Positions 24,501-32,943 of a stretch of 64,000 nucleotides of DNA are shown piece by piece. The position numbers were made by a program, and so were the translations under genes. The stretch is from Morganella psychrotolerans (GTDB lineage Bacteria > Pseudomonadota > Gammaproteobacteria > Enterobacterales > Enterobacteriaceae): assembly GCF_001676055.1 (NCBI RefSeq), contig NZ_LZEX01000034.1, forward strand, positions 62,001 to 126,000, written 5' to 3'. The notes under the pieces were generated by a model. It had not been told where the DNA came from and ran no database searches. It saw only the letters and a program-made list of their open reading frames with translations. How positions within the stretch are numbered: position 1 is the stretch's first letter; every line of letters begins with the position of its first letter.

Positions 24501-25568
24501 CAGAACCAGACTTAACAGGCGCGGATATAATTCATCCATCACCCGATCATACTGCGCGCGGCTGTAACGCGGGTGCAGGGCGGAGAGTTTAATCGAAATT
24601 CCGGGGCCCTCATAAATTCCGCGCCCGCCGGATGCTTTACCGATGGCATTGATAGCCTGCTGATAAGAAAGAAGATAAGCCTGTGCATCCGCTTCTGTCA
24701 GCGCCGCTTCACCCAGCATGTCATAAGAGTAGCGGAAACCGCGCTCTTCATTTTTGCCGGCATTTGCCAGTGCCTGTGCAATGGTTTCGCCGGTGACAAA
24801 CTGCTCGCCCATCAGGCGCATTGCCATATCCACGCCTTTGCGTACCAGCGGTTCGCCGCTTTTGCTCAGTATCCGGTTAAGGGAGCGGGAGAGTCCGGCT
24901 TCATTGTGTGTCGCCACCAGTTTGCCGGTAAACAGCAATCCCCAGGTGGCGGCATTTACAAACATGGATTTACTCTGCCCAAGGTGTGAATTCCAGTCAC
25001 CGGCGCTTATTTTATCGCGGATAAGCGCATCACGAGTTGCTTTATCGGGAATGCGCAGCAGGGCTTCAGCCAGGCACATCAACGCGATCCCCTCCTGAGA
25101 GGAGAGTGAAAATTCCTGTAATAATCCCTGAACCAGACCTGCGCGTCCGCTGCTGTTTTTCTGGTTGCGCAGTTTTTCAGCCAGCCCGTAAGCCAGCGTA
25201 TATGCTGCCTGCGTCTGTTCCGGGGTTAGCTGTGCCGGCGGGAGAAGCATAGAAACGGCTTCCGGCTCGGGCATCCGGTAAGCAGAGGTGATGGCTGCCC
25301 GTCTCACCGATTGCGGCAGAATATCCCCGGCAAATTCCAGAAATGGCTGATAAGCAACCGGAGGTACTGTCAGTTCCGCATCATCCCGGGGGGCATTGTC
25401 CCCGGAGACGGGCAGTGTACTTTCCGGCTGAGCACTCAGTTGGGCGAGGTACTCAAAAATAGCTTGTTTAATAAGCCAGTGCGGGGTGCGATCTATCTTT
25501 TGTGCCGCGAGTTTAATTTGTTCGCGGGTTTCATCATCCAGTCTTACACCCATGGTGGTACTTGCCAT
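21597..25568 (-). CDS. putA: PutA, trifunctional proline utilisation protein
   Basis: A 1323-residue protein that oxidises proline to glutamate at the membrane and represses the put genes when proline is low. N-terminal ribbon-helix-helix repressor domain: MASTTMGVRLDDETREQIKL. Proline dehydrogenase barrel in the first half, with ISIKLSALHPRYSRAQYDRV and FVIQAYQKRC. Aldehyde dehydrogenase (P5C to glutamate) in the second half: VVCISPWNFPLAIFTGQIAA, catalytic Glu in VAETGGLNAM and catalytic Cys in DSAGQRCSALRL. A C-terminal conserved domain closes the protein (SVNTAAAGGNASLMTIG). Full length compared with E. coli (1320). Divergent from putP. Confidence 0.98.
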   Translation of the reverse strand: MASTTMGVRLDDETREQIKLAAQKIDRTPHWLIKQAIFEYLAQLSAQPESTLPVSGDNAPRDDAELTVPPVAYQPFLEFAGDILPQSVRRAAITSAYRMPEPEAVSMLLPPAQLTPEQTQAAYTLAYGLAEKLRNQKNSSGRAGLVQGLLQEFSLSSQEGIALMCLAEALLRIPDKATRDALIRDKISAGDWNSHLGQSKSMFVNAATWGLLFTGKLVATHNEAGLSRSLNRILSKSGEPLVRKGVDMAMRLMGEQFVTGETIAQALANAGKNEERGFRYSYDMLGEAALTEADAQAYLLSYQQAINAIGKASGGRGIYEGPGISIKLSALHPRYSRAQYDRVMDELYPRLLSLVLMARRYDIGINIDAEEADRLEISLDLLEKLCFDPQLAGWNGIGFVIQAYQKRCPAVVDYLIDLASRSQRRLMIRLVKGAYWDSEIKRAQVDGLEGYPVYTRKVYTDISYLACARKLLSVPNLIYPQFATHNAHTLSAIYHLAGNNYYPGQYEFQCLHGMGEPLYEQVVGKIADGKLNRPCRVYAPVGTHETLLAYLVRRLLENGANTSFVNRIADGNIPLETLVEDPVKSVLSMAEKEGAVGLPHPKIPLPRQLFGNSRVNAAGLDLSNEHRLASLSCALLSRAGDTLYCEPLTGGDFLSASPAERQQVRNPADHNDIVGHVRPCAEDEVDSALATAEQAAGIWFATPAQERAAILCKAAQLMEAELQPLLGILVREAGKTYANAIAEVREAVDFLNYYAAQVRTHFANDTHRPLGPVVCISPWNFPLAIFTGQIAAALAAGNPVLAKPAEQTPLIASVAIRLLHQAGVPRDVLQLLPGEGETTGNQLVCDPRVQGVMFTGSTAVAKILQRNLAARLCTEGRVIPLVAETGGLNAMIVDSSALTEQVVTDVISSAFDSAGQRCSALRLLCIQEDVADRTITMLKGAMAECRAGNPEILTTDIGPVIDEEAHNSIRQHIQRMRGKGKSVYQAAFAMDAGLPQLLNGTFIPPTLIELDDVTELTQEIFGPVLHVVRYPRDSLADLTAKINAGGYGLTFGIHTRIDETISQLTQQIDAGNIYVNRNIVGAVVGVQPFGGEGLSGTGPKAGGPLYLHRLLAEQPDDSVMNALAEIDNSAVPDVSLRTQLQLPFNTFCNWLQSQHRDDVLPAISRYGTLSQAGTCRLLPGPTGERNSYHLLPRGTILGLNDTEHDALLQLGATLATGCRQLFADTEHTRALYNRLPDAVRAQVTLAADWATETVDFNGVIFHGDSDKLQSVNQEVASRPGAIVPVAGLSHGETHIPLMLLMHERAVSVNTAAAGGNASLMTIG

Positions 25569-25621
25569 ATTTATTCCTCATAAACAGCCGGGGATCTAAG
25601 TTACACATCAATATCCATCAG

Positions 25622-25639
25622 GTTGCAACTTTGTGCAAC
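25622..25639. promoter_or_regulatory. Putative PutA operator pair near putA
   Basis: GTTGCA (25622-25627) and TGCAAC (25634-25639) form an inverted pair 54 bases upstream of putA. The hexamer is the known PutA core. Confidence 0.65.
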
Positions 25640-25827
25640 GTTGTTAAATAAAAGGATGTCTAAAGTGTGAATAATATCGCTGTTTAATATCATTAATATG
25701 GAGTGATTAATTAATAACCCGTACTGGTTAAAATAAAACCATTATATAACAATAGTATATTGGTTATTTAAAGGCGTATAATGATCAAATCAAGTGATTG
25801 ATATCATCGTAAACTGATGATTGCTCT

Positions 25828-25843
25828 CGTGATGAAAGTCACG
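25828..25843. promoter_or_regulatory. Putative CRP-binding site
   Basis: CGTGA, six bases (TGAAAG), TCACG: a symmetric match to TGTGA-N6-TCACA with one change per half-site. It lies midway between putA and putP. Confidence 0.55.
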
Positions 25844-25989
25844 AATTTTCACTTTAGTATCGTTAATTAATTGTTATTTTATTGTTGTTGTCGTTACTAT
25901 CCGACGGAACACAACATATTACCGGCATTATAAAAAAATAATGATTAACGGGGCATTATCTGCACCGGACGGAGAGAGCAGCCACTATG

Positions 25990-26014
25990 TGCAACACCGT
26001 AATATCAGTGCAAC
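25990..26014. promoter_or_regulatory. Putative PutA operators near putP
   Basis: Two direct TGCAAC hexamers at 25990-25995 and 26009-26014, 19 bases apart (about two helical turns), about 130 bases before putP. Confidence 0.55.
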
Positions 26015-26141
26015 ACAGTGTTACTCTGCTTCTCCGGCGGATTCTTCTGTGGGCAGATTGCTATCATGCAGCGGGCAGGAGAGCCTGTACACGCAATGCT
26101 GATGTAATGACGGATTATCAATTCAGTACAGGAACTCAACT

Positions 26142-27635
26142 ATGAATATGACACTGACAACACCGTTGCTGGTGACATTTATTGTCTACATCTTCGGTAT
26201 GCTGTTTATCGGCTATATGGCTTACCGCTCCACCACCACATTCGATGACTATATTCTCGGCGGCCGCCGGATGGGCAGCTTTGTTACCGCATTATCGGCA
26301 GGTGCGTCTGATATGAGCGGCTGGCTGCTGATGGGCTTGCCCGGCGTGGTTTTTTTCTCGGGTATTTCAGAATCCTGGATAGCCATTGGTCTGTGTCTGG
26401 GCGCGTGGCTGAACTGGCGGATTGTCGCCGGACGCCTGCGCTTACAGACAGAGGTAAACAATGCGCTGACACTGCCGGATTATTTCACCCAGCGTTTTGA
26501 GGACAAAAGCCGCATTCTGCGTATTGTGTCTGCTGCTGTGATCTTAATCTTTTTCACGATCTACTGTGCATCCGGTATTGTGGCCGGTGGCCTGTTGTTT
26601 GAAAGCACCTTTGGTATCAGCTATGAAAAAGCCATGTGGCTGGGCGCGGGTGCAACTATCGCATACACCTTCCTCGGTGGTTTTCTGGCTGTAAGCTGGA
26701 CAGATACCGTTCAGGCAACGCTGATGATTTTCGCCCTGATCCTGACACCGGTAATGGTGATTGTTTCTGTCGGCGGGTTTGACACCGCACTGGCGATTAT
26801 TGAGGCAAAAAGCCCGGCGTATGTGGATATGTTCCGCGGACTGGATGTTATCGCGATAGTGTCATTGCTGGGCTGGGGACTGGGCTATTTCGGACAGCCG
26901 CATATTCTGGCGCGTTTTATGGCGGCGGATTCACATCATACTATCCGTAGCGCACGCCGCATCAGCATGACCTGGATGGTGCTCTGTCTGCTCGGAACCG
27001 TCTGTGTGGGCTTCTTCGGGATCGCTTTTTTCGAGCAAAATCCGTCGCTTGCCGGTGCGGTAACTGAAAACCGTGAGCGTATCTTTATGAGCCTGACGGC
27101 GATCCTGTTTAATCCGTGGATAGCCGGTATTCTGTTATCCGCTATTCTTGCGGCGGTAATGAGCACGCTGAGCTGCCAGTTACTGGTAAGTGCCAGCGCA
27201 CTGACAGAAGATATCTATAAGCCGTTCTTCCGTAAAAATGCCTCACAAAAAGAGATGGTGATGGTCGGGCGTATTATGGTGCTGGTGATCGCGGTGATCG
27301 CCATCTATATCGCCAGCGACAAAGACAATAAAGTGCTCGGGTTAGTGAGTAATGCATGGGCCGGGTTTGGTGCGGCATTCGGACCGGTTATATTGTTCTC
27401 GGTTATCTGGCAGCGCATGACCCGCAACGGGGCGCTGGCGGGCATGTTTACCGGGGCGGTGACTGTTCTGCTCTGGATGGAATATAAATGGTTTGCTTTA
27501 TATGAAATCATACCGGGCTTTATCCTGGCGGCGATTGCCATAGTGGTTGTTAGTCTGGCAGGGAAAGCACCGGGTAAAGAAGCACAGGAACGCTTTGCGC
27601 AGGCCGAGAAGCAATACCTTGGTCATACGGAATAG
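26142..27635 (+). CDS. putP: PutP, sodium/proline symporter
   Basis: A 497-residue SSS-family transporter with about 13 hydrophobic helices, importing proline with Na+ for PutA. Family marks: the N-terminal LLVTFIVYIFGMLFIGYMAY, YILGGRRMGSFVTALSAGAS and DMSGWLLMGLPG (the Na+ and substrate region), GWGLGYFGQPHILARFMAA, and SAILAAVMSTLSCQLLVSAS in a later helix. Full length relative to E. coli (502). Divergent from putA and, from the spacing of operators, regulated by PutA. An ERIC element follows two bases after its stop. Confidence 0.97.
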   Translation: MNMTLTTPLLVTFIVYIFGMLFIGYMAYRSTTTFDDYILGGRRMGSFVTALSAGASDMSGWLLMGLPGVVFFSGISESWIAIGLCLGAWLNWRIVAGRLRLQTEVNNALTLPDYFTQRFEDKSRILRIVSAAVILIFFTIYCASGIVAGGLLFESTFGISYEKAMWLGAGATIAYTFLGGFLAVSWTDTVQATLMIFALILTPVMVIVSVGGFDTALAIIEAKSPAYVDMFRGLDVIAIVSLLGWGLGYFGQPHILARFMAADSHHTIRSARRISMTWMVLCLLGTVCVGFFGIAFFEQNPSLAGAVTENRERIFMSLTAILFNPWIAGILLSAILAAVMSTLSCQLLVSASALTEDIYKPFFRKNASQKEMVMVGRIMVLVIAVIAIYIASDKDNKVLGLVSNAWAGFGAAFGPVILFSVIWQRMTRNGALAGMFTGAVTVLLWMEYKWFALYEIIPGFILAAIAIVVVSLAGKAPGKEAQERFAQAEKQYLGHTE

Positions 27636-27637
27636 CC

Positions 27638-27763
27638 GATACCCTTATTCATTCAAACTGCAGGTGCGTTGGCGGCGTGAAGCCAGCCGGGTCACATACT
27701 GATGTATGCTCCCCGACTATCTTTCCTTGCCGCCTTCCTGCATCTTGAATGACGTTGGGTATA
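27638..27763. repeat. ERIC repeat, full length
   Basis: 126 bases beginning GATACCCTTATTCATTCAAA (first base of the terminal TATA changed) and ending TGACGTTGGGTATA. It lies directly after putP and before its terminator. Confidence 0.9.
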
Positions 27764-27782
27764 AATATTCTATAGTATAAAA

Positions 27783-27818
27783 ATCCCGGCACAGTACAGA
27801 CTGTGCCGGGATTTTTTT
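27783..27818. terminator. Bidirectional terminator between putP and cycA
   Basis: CCCGGCACAG, loop TACAGA, CTGTGCCGGG, flanked by A on the left and T7 on the right, so it can work for both converging genes. Confidence 0.92.
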
Positions 27819-27826
27819 ATCGTACT

Positions 27827-29224
27827 TTACAGACTGCGATGTTTTTTCACCTGCCGGTAGCCGACAGCCAGCAGCACAAACCATAATGGTGTGACAATCA
27901 GCGCCTGGCGGGTATCCGGCTCCAGGGTTAACAGCACAATAACAAAGGCAAAAAACGCCAGGCAGACCCATGGGATCCAGCGACCGAACGGCATTTTATA
28001 CGAAGAGGCAAGGTGCAGCTCCGGACGGCGGCGACGGTAAGCCAGATAACTGCACAGGATCATGCTCCAGATAAACATAAACAGGATAGCCGATACGGTT
28101 GTCACCAGGGTGAACACATGCATCACATCGGGGATAAAATAGAGCAGCACAACCCCGACAGAGAGACAGATGCAGGTAAAAATCAGCCCGGTCGCCGGAA
28201 CCGCCTGTTTCGATAACTGACGAAATTGTTTTGGTGCGCTGCCCTGTTTTGATAATCCGAATAACATCCGGCTGGTGGAGAACACACCGCTGTTGGCTGA
28301 TGACGCGGCGGCGGTTAATACCACAAAGTTCACCAGACTGGCTGCCGCAGGTATTCCTATCATAATAAACAACTCAACAAACGGACTTTTATCCGCCGGA
28401 ATGGCGCGCCACGGTGTGACTGACATGATAATGATCAGCGCCAGCACATAGAATGCAATGATACGAAACGGGATAGCATTAATCGCCCGCGGCAGAGCTT
28501 TGGTCGGGTCACGGGTTTCTGCTGCTGCAGTACCTACCAGTTCAATACCGACAAAGGCGAATATGGCTATCTGGAACCCGGCAAAGAAGCCGATAATCCC
28601 TTTCGGGAACATACCTCCGTCAGACCAGATATTTGACAGCGCCGCCTGATGTCCTTCCGGTGAGACAAAGTGTGTGCCGATAAGAAATGCGCCGATAATA
28701 ATCAGTGCAACAATGGCGACAATTTTTATCATTGAAAACCAAAATTCCATCTCACCAAATAATTTCACCGTCGCAAGATTCAGGGACAATAATAACAAAA
28801 TGCAGAGCAGGGAACTGACCCAGCGCGGAAAATCCGGCGCCCAGTGCATAATATAGCCGGTGATCGCCACCACATCGGCAATACCGGTAATCACCCAGCA
28901 GAACCAGTAAGTCCATCCCACAAAAAAACCGGCCCACGGGCCTATCAGATCACCGGCAAAATCACTGAACGATTTATAATTAAGGTTTGAGAGAAGAATT
29001 TCGCCCATTGCCCGCATAACAAAGAACAGGACAAACCCGATAATCATATATACGAATAAAACCGAGGGGCCTGCCAGCGAAATGGTTTTTCCGGATCCCA
29101 TAAACAGCCCGGTGCCGATAGCCCCGCTGATAGAAATAAGCTGAATATGGCGGTTGGTCAGACTGCGTTTAAGTTCACCCCTGGGCGCGGTTGCCGCGGG
29201 GGTGACAGGTGTATTTTCGTCCAT
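27827..29224 (-). CDS. cycA: CycA, D-alanine/D-serine/glycine transporter
   Basis: A 465-residue amino acid permease (APC family, about 12 helices) that imports glycine, D-Ala, D-Ser and, in enterics, the antibiotic D-cycloserine. The N-terminus LTNRHIQLISISGAIGTGLF with MGSGKTISLAGPS matches CycA closely, as do FAFVGIELVGTAAAETRDPT and ANSGVFSTSRMLFGLSKQG. These match CycA more than ProY or AroP. It starts at ATG 29224 with a modest GGA ribosome site. It is on its own and divergent from yccJ. Confidence 0.93.
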   Translation of the reverse strand: MDENTPVTPAATAPRGELKRSLTNRHIQLISISGAIGTGLFMGSGKTISLAGPSVLFVYMIIGFVLFFVMRAMGEILLSNLNYKSFSDFAGDLIGPWAGFFVGWTYWFCWVITGIADVVAITGYIMHWAPDFPRWVSSLLCILLLLSLNLATVKLFGEMEFWFSMIKIVAIVALIIIGAFLIGTHFVSPEGHQAALSNIWSDGGMFPKGIIGFFAGFQIAIFAFVGIELVGTAAAETRDPTKALPRAINAIPFRIIAFYVLALIIIMSVTPWRAIPADKSPFVELFIMIGIPAAASLVNFVVLTAAASSANSGVFSTSRMLFGLSKQGSAPKQFRQLSKQAVPATGLIFTCICLSVGVVLLYFIPDVMHVFTLVTTVSAILFMFIWSMILCSYLAYRRRRPELHLASSYKMPFGRWIPWVCLAFFAFVIVLLTLEPDTRQALIVTPLWFVLLAVGYRQVKKHRSL

Positions 29225-29595
29225 AAATATATCCGGTATAGTAAAAAAGTAACTATTATATTTTTTAATCCAAAAATAGGATTTTCACAAAATAGTGTGA
29301 CACATTTCGCAGAGCGAGTAACGCAGAATTTTCCGGAGAATTCAGTGGGTTGATAGTTTTATGTGTTTATTTCTCATGCTTTCGGATTAGATTTTTTGTA
29401 GGTGAATAAATGACGGCATTCCTCAGGAAAGGTGGCAGAGGTTACAATTTATTTAATAACATTAATGGGAAGAGTAAAATTAACACCTGTGAGTCACAAT
29501 AGTATATTTAGGGTATTTTCCGGCTATACTCAGTCTGTTGCTGATATACGTTTGCAGCATTTAAATCTCGGCGGATAAAGCTAAGGAGTCAGACG
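29225..29595. other. cycA-yccJ divergent intergenic region
   Basis: 371 AT-rich bases holding the promoters of both genes. I see no additional gene, repeat or clear operator. AAGGAG precedes yccJ at 29582-29587. Confidence 0.5.
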
Positions 29596-29811
29596 ATGAA
29601 AGATCCACATGATATTGCGGCGTGGGCTAAAATCCGCGAAACCTCTGTTGAAATTGCACAGGCTATCTTTGAACTGGCCGGTAATGACGAAGTTCTGGCA
29701 GAACAAATCTGGGAAGAGGGCTCTGATGAAGTGCTGCCACTGGCATTTTCCAAAACAGATGCTGACAGATTATATTGGGGTGAGGAAACCATTGAGAGAA
29801 AAAATGTATAA
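29596..29811 (+). CDS. yccJ: YccJ family protein
   Basis: A 71-residue acidic protein of unknown role. The C-terminal half, [20 protein letters not shown] followed by [11 protein letters not shown], is nearly the same as in E. coli YccJ, where the gene sits beside wrbA. It starts [20 protein letters not shown] with AAGGAG upstream. Here the neighbours are cycA and a YeeE-like gene, so the E. coli context is not kept. Confidence 0.9.
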   Translation: MKDPHDIAAWAKIRETSVEIAQAIFELAGNDEVLAEQIWEEGSDEVLPLAFSKTDADRLYWGEETIERKNV

Positions 29812-29819
29812 ATTCTGAA

Positions 29820-29853
29820 CCGCTATCCGCCGTTTGTTGCGGTGGATAGTGGT
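29820..29853 (+). terminator. Hairpin after yccJ
   Basis: CCGCTATCC pairs with GGATAGTGG, with an inner GCCG/CGGT continuation, then TTATT. A long stem with a weak T run, immediately after the yccJ stop. Confidence 0.55.
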
Positions 29854-29948
29854 TATTCCCCGGCCATAAAAATATTATTTTTGTTTTCTGTGATCTGCCA
29901 TAAATAATCAAAAGATTTTTACGCTAAGATATCGCCCTTAAAGGAGCG

Positions 29949-30242
29949 ATGTCTATGATAAGTTTATCTCATCTATCCGGTCTATTCTTAGGGGTATTCC
30001 CGGGTTTTGTTATGCAGCGCGGCCGCTTTTGTCCGGCCGGTGAACTGCATGATCTCTATCTTTTCTGTGACAGCAGAATGCTTATTGCCATTCTGATTGT
30101 TATCTCCGTTCCGAGCATCGGTCTTTTTACCTTCTCTTCGTTTGGTATCGCGCAACTTCCCGGCGGGGCTTTCCTGTGCATTATTCTGGGTAGCTTGATT
30201 GCCGGTTATTTTACGATTATCCGTCCGCAGAAAATAAAGTAA
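29949..30242 (+). CDS. Short YeeE/YedE-like membrane protein
   Basis: A 97-residue hydrophobic protein. Residues 12-50 (GLFLGVFPGFVMQRGRFCPA and then ELHDLYLFCDSRMLIAILIV) carry the QRGRFC motif with Cys used by YeeE/YedE thiosulfate/sulfur importers. Two further hydrophobic segments follow. Full family members have about 350 residues and two such repeats, so this is either a single-repeat half-size version or the N-terminal scrap of a larger gene. AAGGAG precedes ATG. The protein ends in a normal basic tail (RPQKIK), which argues for a maintained short gene. Confidence 0.6.
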   Translation: MSMISLSHLSGLFLGVFPGFVMQRGRFCPAGELHDLYLFCDSRMLIAILIVISVPSIGLFTFSSFGIAQLPGGAFLCIILGSLIAGYFTIIRPQKIK

Positions 30243-30277
30243 TTAATAAGGTGAAGCAATGAATACGCCGGAATCAG

Positions 30278-30291
30278 ATACCCGCGGGTAT
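30278..30291. promoter_or_regulatory. Perfect 14-bp palindrome before the PPC-ECF operon
   Basis: ATACCCGCGGGTAT reads the same on both strands. It lies 44 bases before the DUF296 gene start and could be an operator. The assignment is inference. Confidence 0.4.
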
Positions 30292-30335
30292 TTATGTTCG
30301 TTTCCGTTAATATTGTATATCCACAGGGAAATTCA

Positions 30336-30758
30336 ATGACACTTACACCGCTTTCCGGTGCGCGCTTTCTCGCACTGCGTTTATTACCCGGAGATGATGT
30401 TCTGCCGGTGCTGCGCAAGTATGCGCAGCAGCATCATCTGCAATCTGCATTTATTGCCGGGTGTGTCGGAAGCCTGACGGATGTCGCGCTGCGTTTTGCC
30501 GGGCAGGAAAATATCGATTATCTGACCGGAAAATTCGAAATTGTCTCACTGATCGGCACTCTGGATGAAAAGGGTGAACACCTGCATCTTTGCGTGTCGG
30601 ATGAAAAAGGGCATACGCGGGGCGGGCATATGATGCCGGGCTGTACGGTACGCACCACACTTGAGTTAATTATCGGCGAACTGGAGCAGGTTATTTTCAC
30701 GCGTGAAATGTGCGCACTCTCAGGCTATGAAGAGCTGGTGGTAACACCAAAACCGTAA
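30336..30758 (+). CDS. PPC (DUF296) domain protein
   Basis: A 140-residue single-domain protein. The family pattern is visible: LQSAFIAGCVGSLTDVALRF, FEIVSLIGTLDEKGEHLHLC and KGHTRGGHMMPGCTVRTTLE with the His-rich metal-like HxH...GGH motif. In plants the PPC domain is fused to AT-hooks; the free-standing bacterial form has no settled function. ATG at 30336 is chosen (AGGGAAATTC upstream); a longer frame starts at 30294. It is followed by the ECF transporter genes 60 bases later on the same strand, so it probably belongs to that operon. Confidence 0.85.
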   Translation: MTLTPLSGARFLALRLLPGDDVLPVLRKYAQQHHLQSAFIAGCVGSLTDVALRFAGQENIDYLTGKFEIVSLIGTLDEKGEHLHLCVSDEKGHTRGGHMMPGCTVRTTLELIIGELEQVIFTREMCALSGYEELVVTPKP

Positions 30759-30818
30759 TTTCAAAAACCGTAATTTCAAAAACATCATCAACCAACTGTG
30801 ATCAATAAAGGTGCCTGT

Positions 30819-31403
30819 ATGAACGCATCACAACCTCTGCTTTCCAGCCGTACACTTGTTCTGATTGTTGTCGCGATCGCCATTAATATGATCGGCGGGC
30901 AACTTAGTTCAACACTGAAACTGCCGGTTTTTCTGGATTCAATCGGTACCATTATTTGCGCACTGCTGGCAGGTCCGTGGGTGGCAATCCTCAGCGGATT
31001 ATTAACTAATTTGCTGTGGGGATTACTCAGCGGACCGGTTGCCGCCGCATTTGCCCCGGTCTCGATGATGATAGGTCTCAGTGCCGGGCTGATGGCCCGC
31101 GCCGGATGGTTCCGTTCATTACCGCGTGTTGTTGTCTCCGGCGTGGTGATAACCCTGGCGCTGACAGTGATCGCAGTTCCAATCCGCACGTATTTATTTG
31201 CCGGAACAACCGGCAGCGGGGCGGATTTCTTTGTCGCGTATTTACATGCTGTCGGTGACAATCTGATTGAATCTGTTGCGGTTACCGTGATCGGCGTTAA
31301 TCTGGCAGATAAAATTCTATCAGCACTGATAGCCTGGCTGCTGGTCCGCCGGTTACCACAGCGTGCACAGCGAAACTTTCCGCATATGGCGCGGGTGCGG
31401 TAA
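30819..31403 (+). CDS. ECF transporter substrate-binding (S) component
   Basis: A 194-residue integral membrane protein with about six hydrophobic helices: LVLIVVAIAINMIGGQLSST, LDSIGTIICALLAGPWVAIL, LTNLLWGLLSGPVAAAF and others. This is the pattern of EcfS proteins that capture a vitamin or metal. The stop overlaps the ATG of the T component (TAATG). The substrate cannot be told from the sequence: no thiamine, riboflavin or cobalamin riboswitch is visible upstream and the neighbours do not suggest a pathway. ATG at 30819 has AAGGTG upstream. Confidence 0.75.
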   Translation: MNASQPLLSSRTLVLIVVAIAINMIGGQLSSTLKLPVFLDSIGTIICALLAGPWVAILSGLLTNLLWGLLSGPVAAAFAPVSMMIGLSAGLMARAGWFRSLPRVVVSGVVITLALTVIAVPIRTYLFAGTTGSGADFFVAYLHAVGDNLIESVAVTVIGVNLADKILSALIAWLLVRRLPQRAQRNFPHMARVR

Positions 31404-32110
31404 TGTTGCACCCGTTCACTGCCCTGACACTCTGGCTGTGGCTGAGCGCCGGAGTACTGTTTTTATCTTCCGGCTGGCTGCTGTTTGCTGTCAGTTGCGC
31501 GACCTTTGCTGCGCTGATTATCTGGCCTGCATCCCGGCACCGCGTAAAGTTTGTTGTCTGGCTGATGCTGCCGATGGCGGCAGGGCTGTGGCTTATCCAC
31601 AGCGGCTGGCTGGCGCACTGGCTGACAGGTACAGTACCTGATAACCGTCATCAGGCATATGCCATAGCCCTTTGGTTCAGACTGCTGGCGATTATCAGCG
31701 GTGCACAACTGTGGCTGCAATATGTGACAACAGAACGTTTTATCCGCGCACTGTTCGCCAGCCGTCTGCCGGTGAGTTTTGCTTATTTACTTGCCGGTCC
31801 GCTGTTACTGGCGGAGCAGCTCCGGCGGCAACTGGGGATTATCCGTGAGGCACAACTTGCCCGCGGAGTACCTCTGGATGGCAATATATGGCAGCGGTTA
31901 ACCTCCCTGCCTGCGTTGATTTTGCCGCTGGCGGGACACACACTGAGTGAGCTGGCAGTGCGGGGAGCGGCATTGGACATGCGCGGATTCCGGGCCGTTT
32001 CCCGGCGCACCACACTGAATGCGCCGGCAGACAGTCGTATACAGCAAAGGGTGCGTTACGGATTACTGTTCCTGATCCTGATTGAAGGAGGATTCCGTCT
32101 GTGGTGGTAA
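31403..32110 (+). CDS. ecfT: ECF transporter transmembrane (T) component
   Basis: A 235-residue membrane protein with four to five helices in the first 120 residues, then an amphipathic region with the two Ala-Arg-Gly style coupling motifs of EcfT: EAQLARGVPLDG and VRGAALDMRGF. These short helices dock on the two ATPases. Overlaps the S gene (TAATG) and the next ATPase gene by 10 bases, so the operon is tightly coupled. Confidence 0.85.
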   Translation: MLHPFTALTLWLWLSAGVLFLSSGWLLFAVSCATFAALIIWPASRHRVKFVVWLMLPMAAGLWLIHSGWLAHWLTGTVPDNRHQAYAIALWFRLLAIISGAQLWLQYVTTERFIRALFASRLPVSFAYLLAGPLLLAEQLRRQLGIIREAQLARGVPLDGNIWQRLTSLPALILPLAGHTLSELAVRGAALDMRGFRAVSRRTTLNAPADSRIQQRVRYGLLFLILIEGGFRLWW

Positions 32111-32943
32111 ATTTACAGAATGTCACCTTTACACCAAAAGGTGCTGTGCAGCCTGCGCTTTCGCTGTCTGATTTCCGGCTGGCGACAGGTGAGTGGGCGG
32201 CGGTACTGGGCGGAAACGGCAGCGGGAAAAGTACCCTGGCGCAAGTATTGTGTGGCTGGTTTCCGGAGTTGTTGCCCGGAACGCTGACCGGTACGGCGGA
32301 TATTCAGGGCATGGCACCCGGCACGCATTCTCTTGTTCAGACAGCGGCTTACCGGCAACTGGTACAGCAATCACCGCAGTTGCAGTTATCCGGCTGTGCA
32401 TTCAGTGTTGAGCAGGAAGTGGCATTCGGACCGGAAAACCTGGGATTGCCTCCGGCAGAGATTGAGCTGCGGGTGAATGATGCGCTGAGGCTGACGCAGT
32501 GTGACACATTGCGCCACCGGCATCCGGCCACCTTATCCGGCGGGGAATCTCAGCGGGTGGTGATTGCGGGCGCTCTGGCAATGCGACCGGCGTTGTTACT
32601 GCTCGATGAGGCATTCAGCAGGATGACACCCGCAATGGCACATATAATTTTGATGAATTTGAAACAGTATTCGGATGCGTATGGATGCAGTGTTATTTTG
32701 TTTGAGCGCACATTGTTTCCGGCGGCAGATTATTGTGATCAATTCTTTTTGCTTGAGCAGGGTACGTTTACGGCAACGGGTTCTTTACAGGCTGTTTTTA
32801 CCGCGGCACTGCCGGTGATTATGATGCCGGATGCCTGGCGTCTGGCAGGACAACGGATGCTGAGCGGACAGTGGAAAGGCACAGTCCCGCACAATGATGC
32901 GGCACTGATCGCCGCTTTTAAGGAAAATCATGTTACACCTTGA
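32101..32943 (+). CDS. ECF transporter ATPase A1
   Basis: A 280-residue ABC ATPase. Walker A is GGNGSGKST, the Q-loop region LVQQSPQLQLS, signature LSGGESQR, Walker B LLLLDEAFS. Starts at GTG 32101 (or 32104) within the end of the T gene. An ECF pair of ATPases powers the T/S complex. It overlaps the second ATPase gene by 14 bases. Confidence 0.88.
   Translation: MVVNLQNVTFTPKGAVQPALSLSDFRLATGEWAAVLGGNGSGKSTLAQVLCGWFPELLPGTLTGTADIQGMAPGTHSLVQTAAYRQLVQQSPQLQLSGCAFSVEQEVAFGPENLGLPPAEIELRVNDALRLTQCDTLRHRHPATLSGGESQRVVIAGALAMRPALLLLDEAFSRMTPAMAHIILMNLKQYSDAYGCSVILFERTLFPAADYCDQFFLLEQGTFTATGSLQAVFTAALPVIMMPDAWRLAGQRMLSGQWKGTVPHNDAALIAAFKENHVTP

Larger units (their letters stand above)
25569..26141. 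promoter_or_regulatory. putA-putP divergent control region
   Basis: A 573-base intergenic region with no gene. It is AT-rich and holds several GTTGCA/TGCAAC hexamers (the core bound by the PutA ribbon-helix-helix domain) and a CRP-like site, annotated separately. The layout matches the enteric put region, where PutA represses both genes and CRP activates. Confidence 0.8.
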
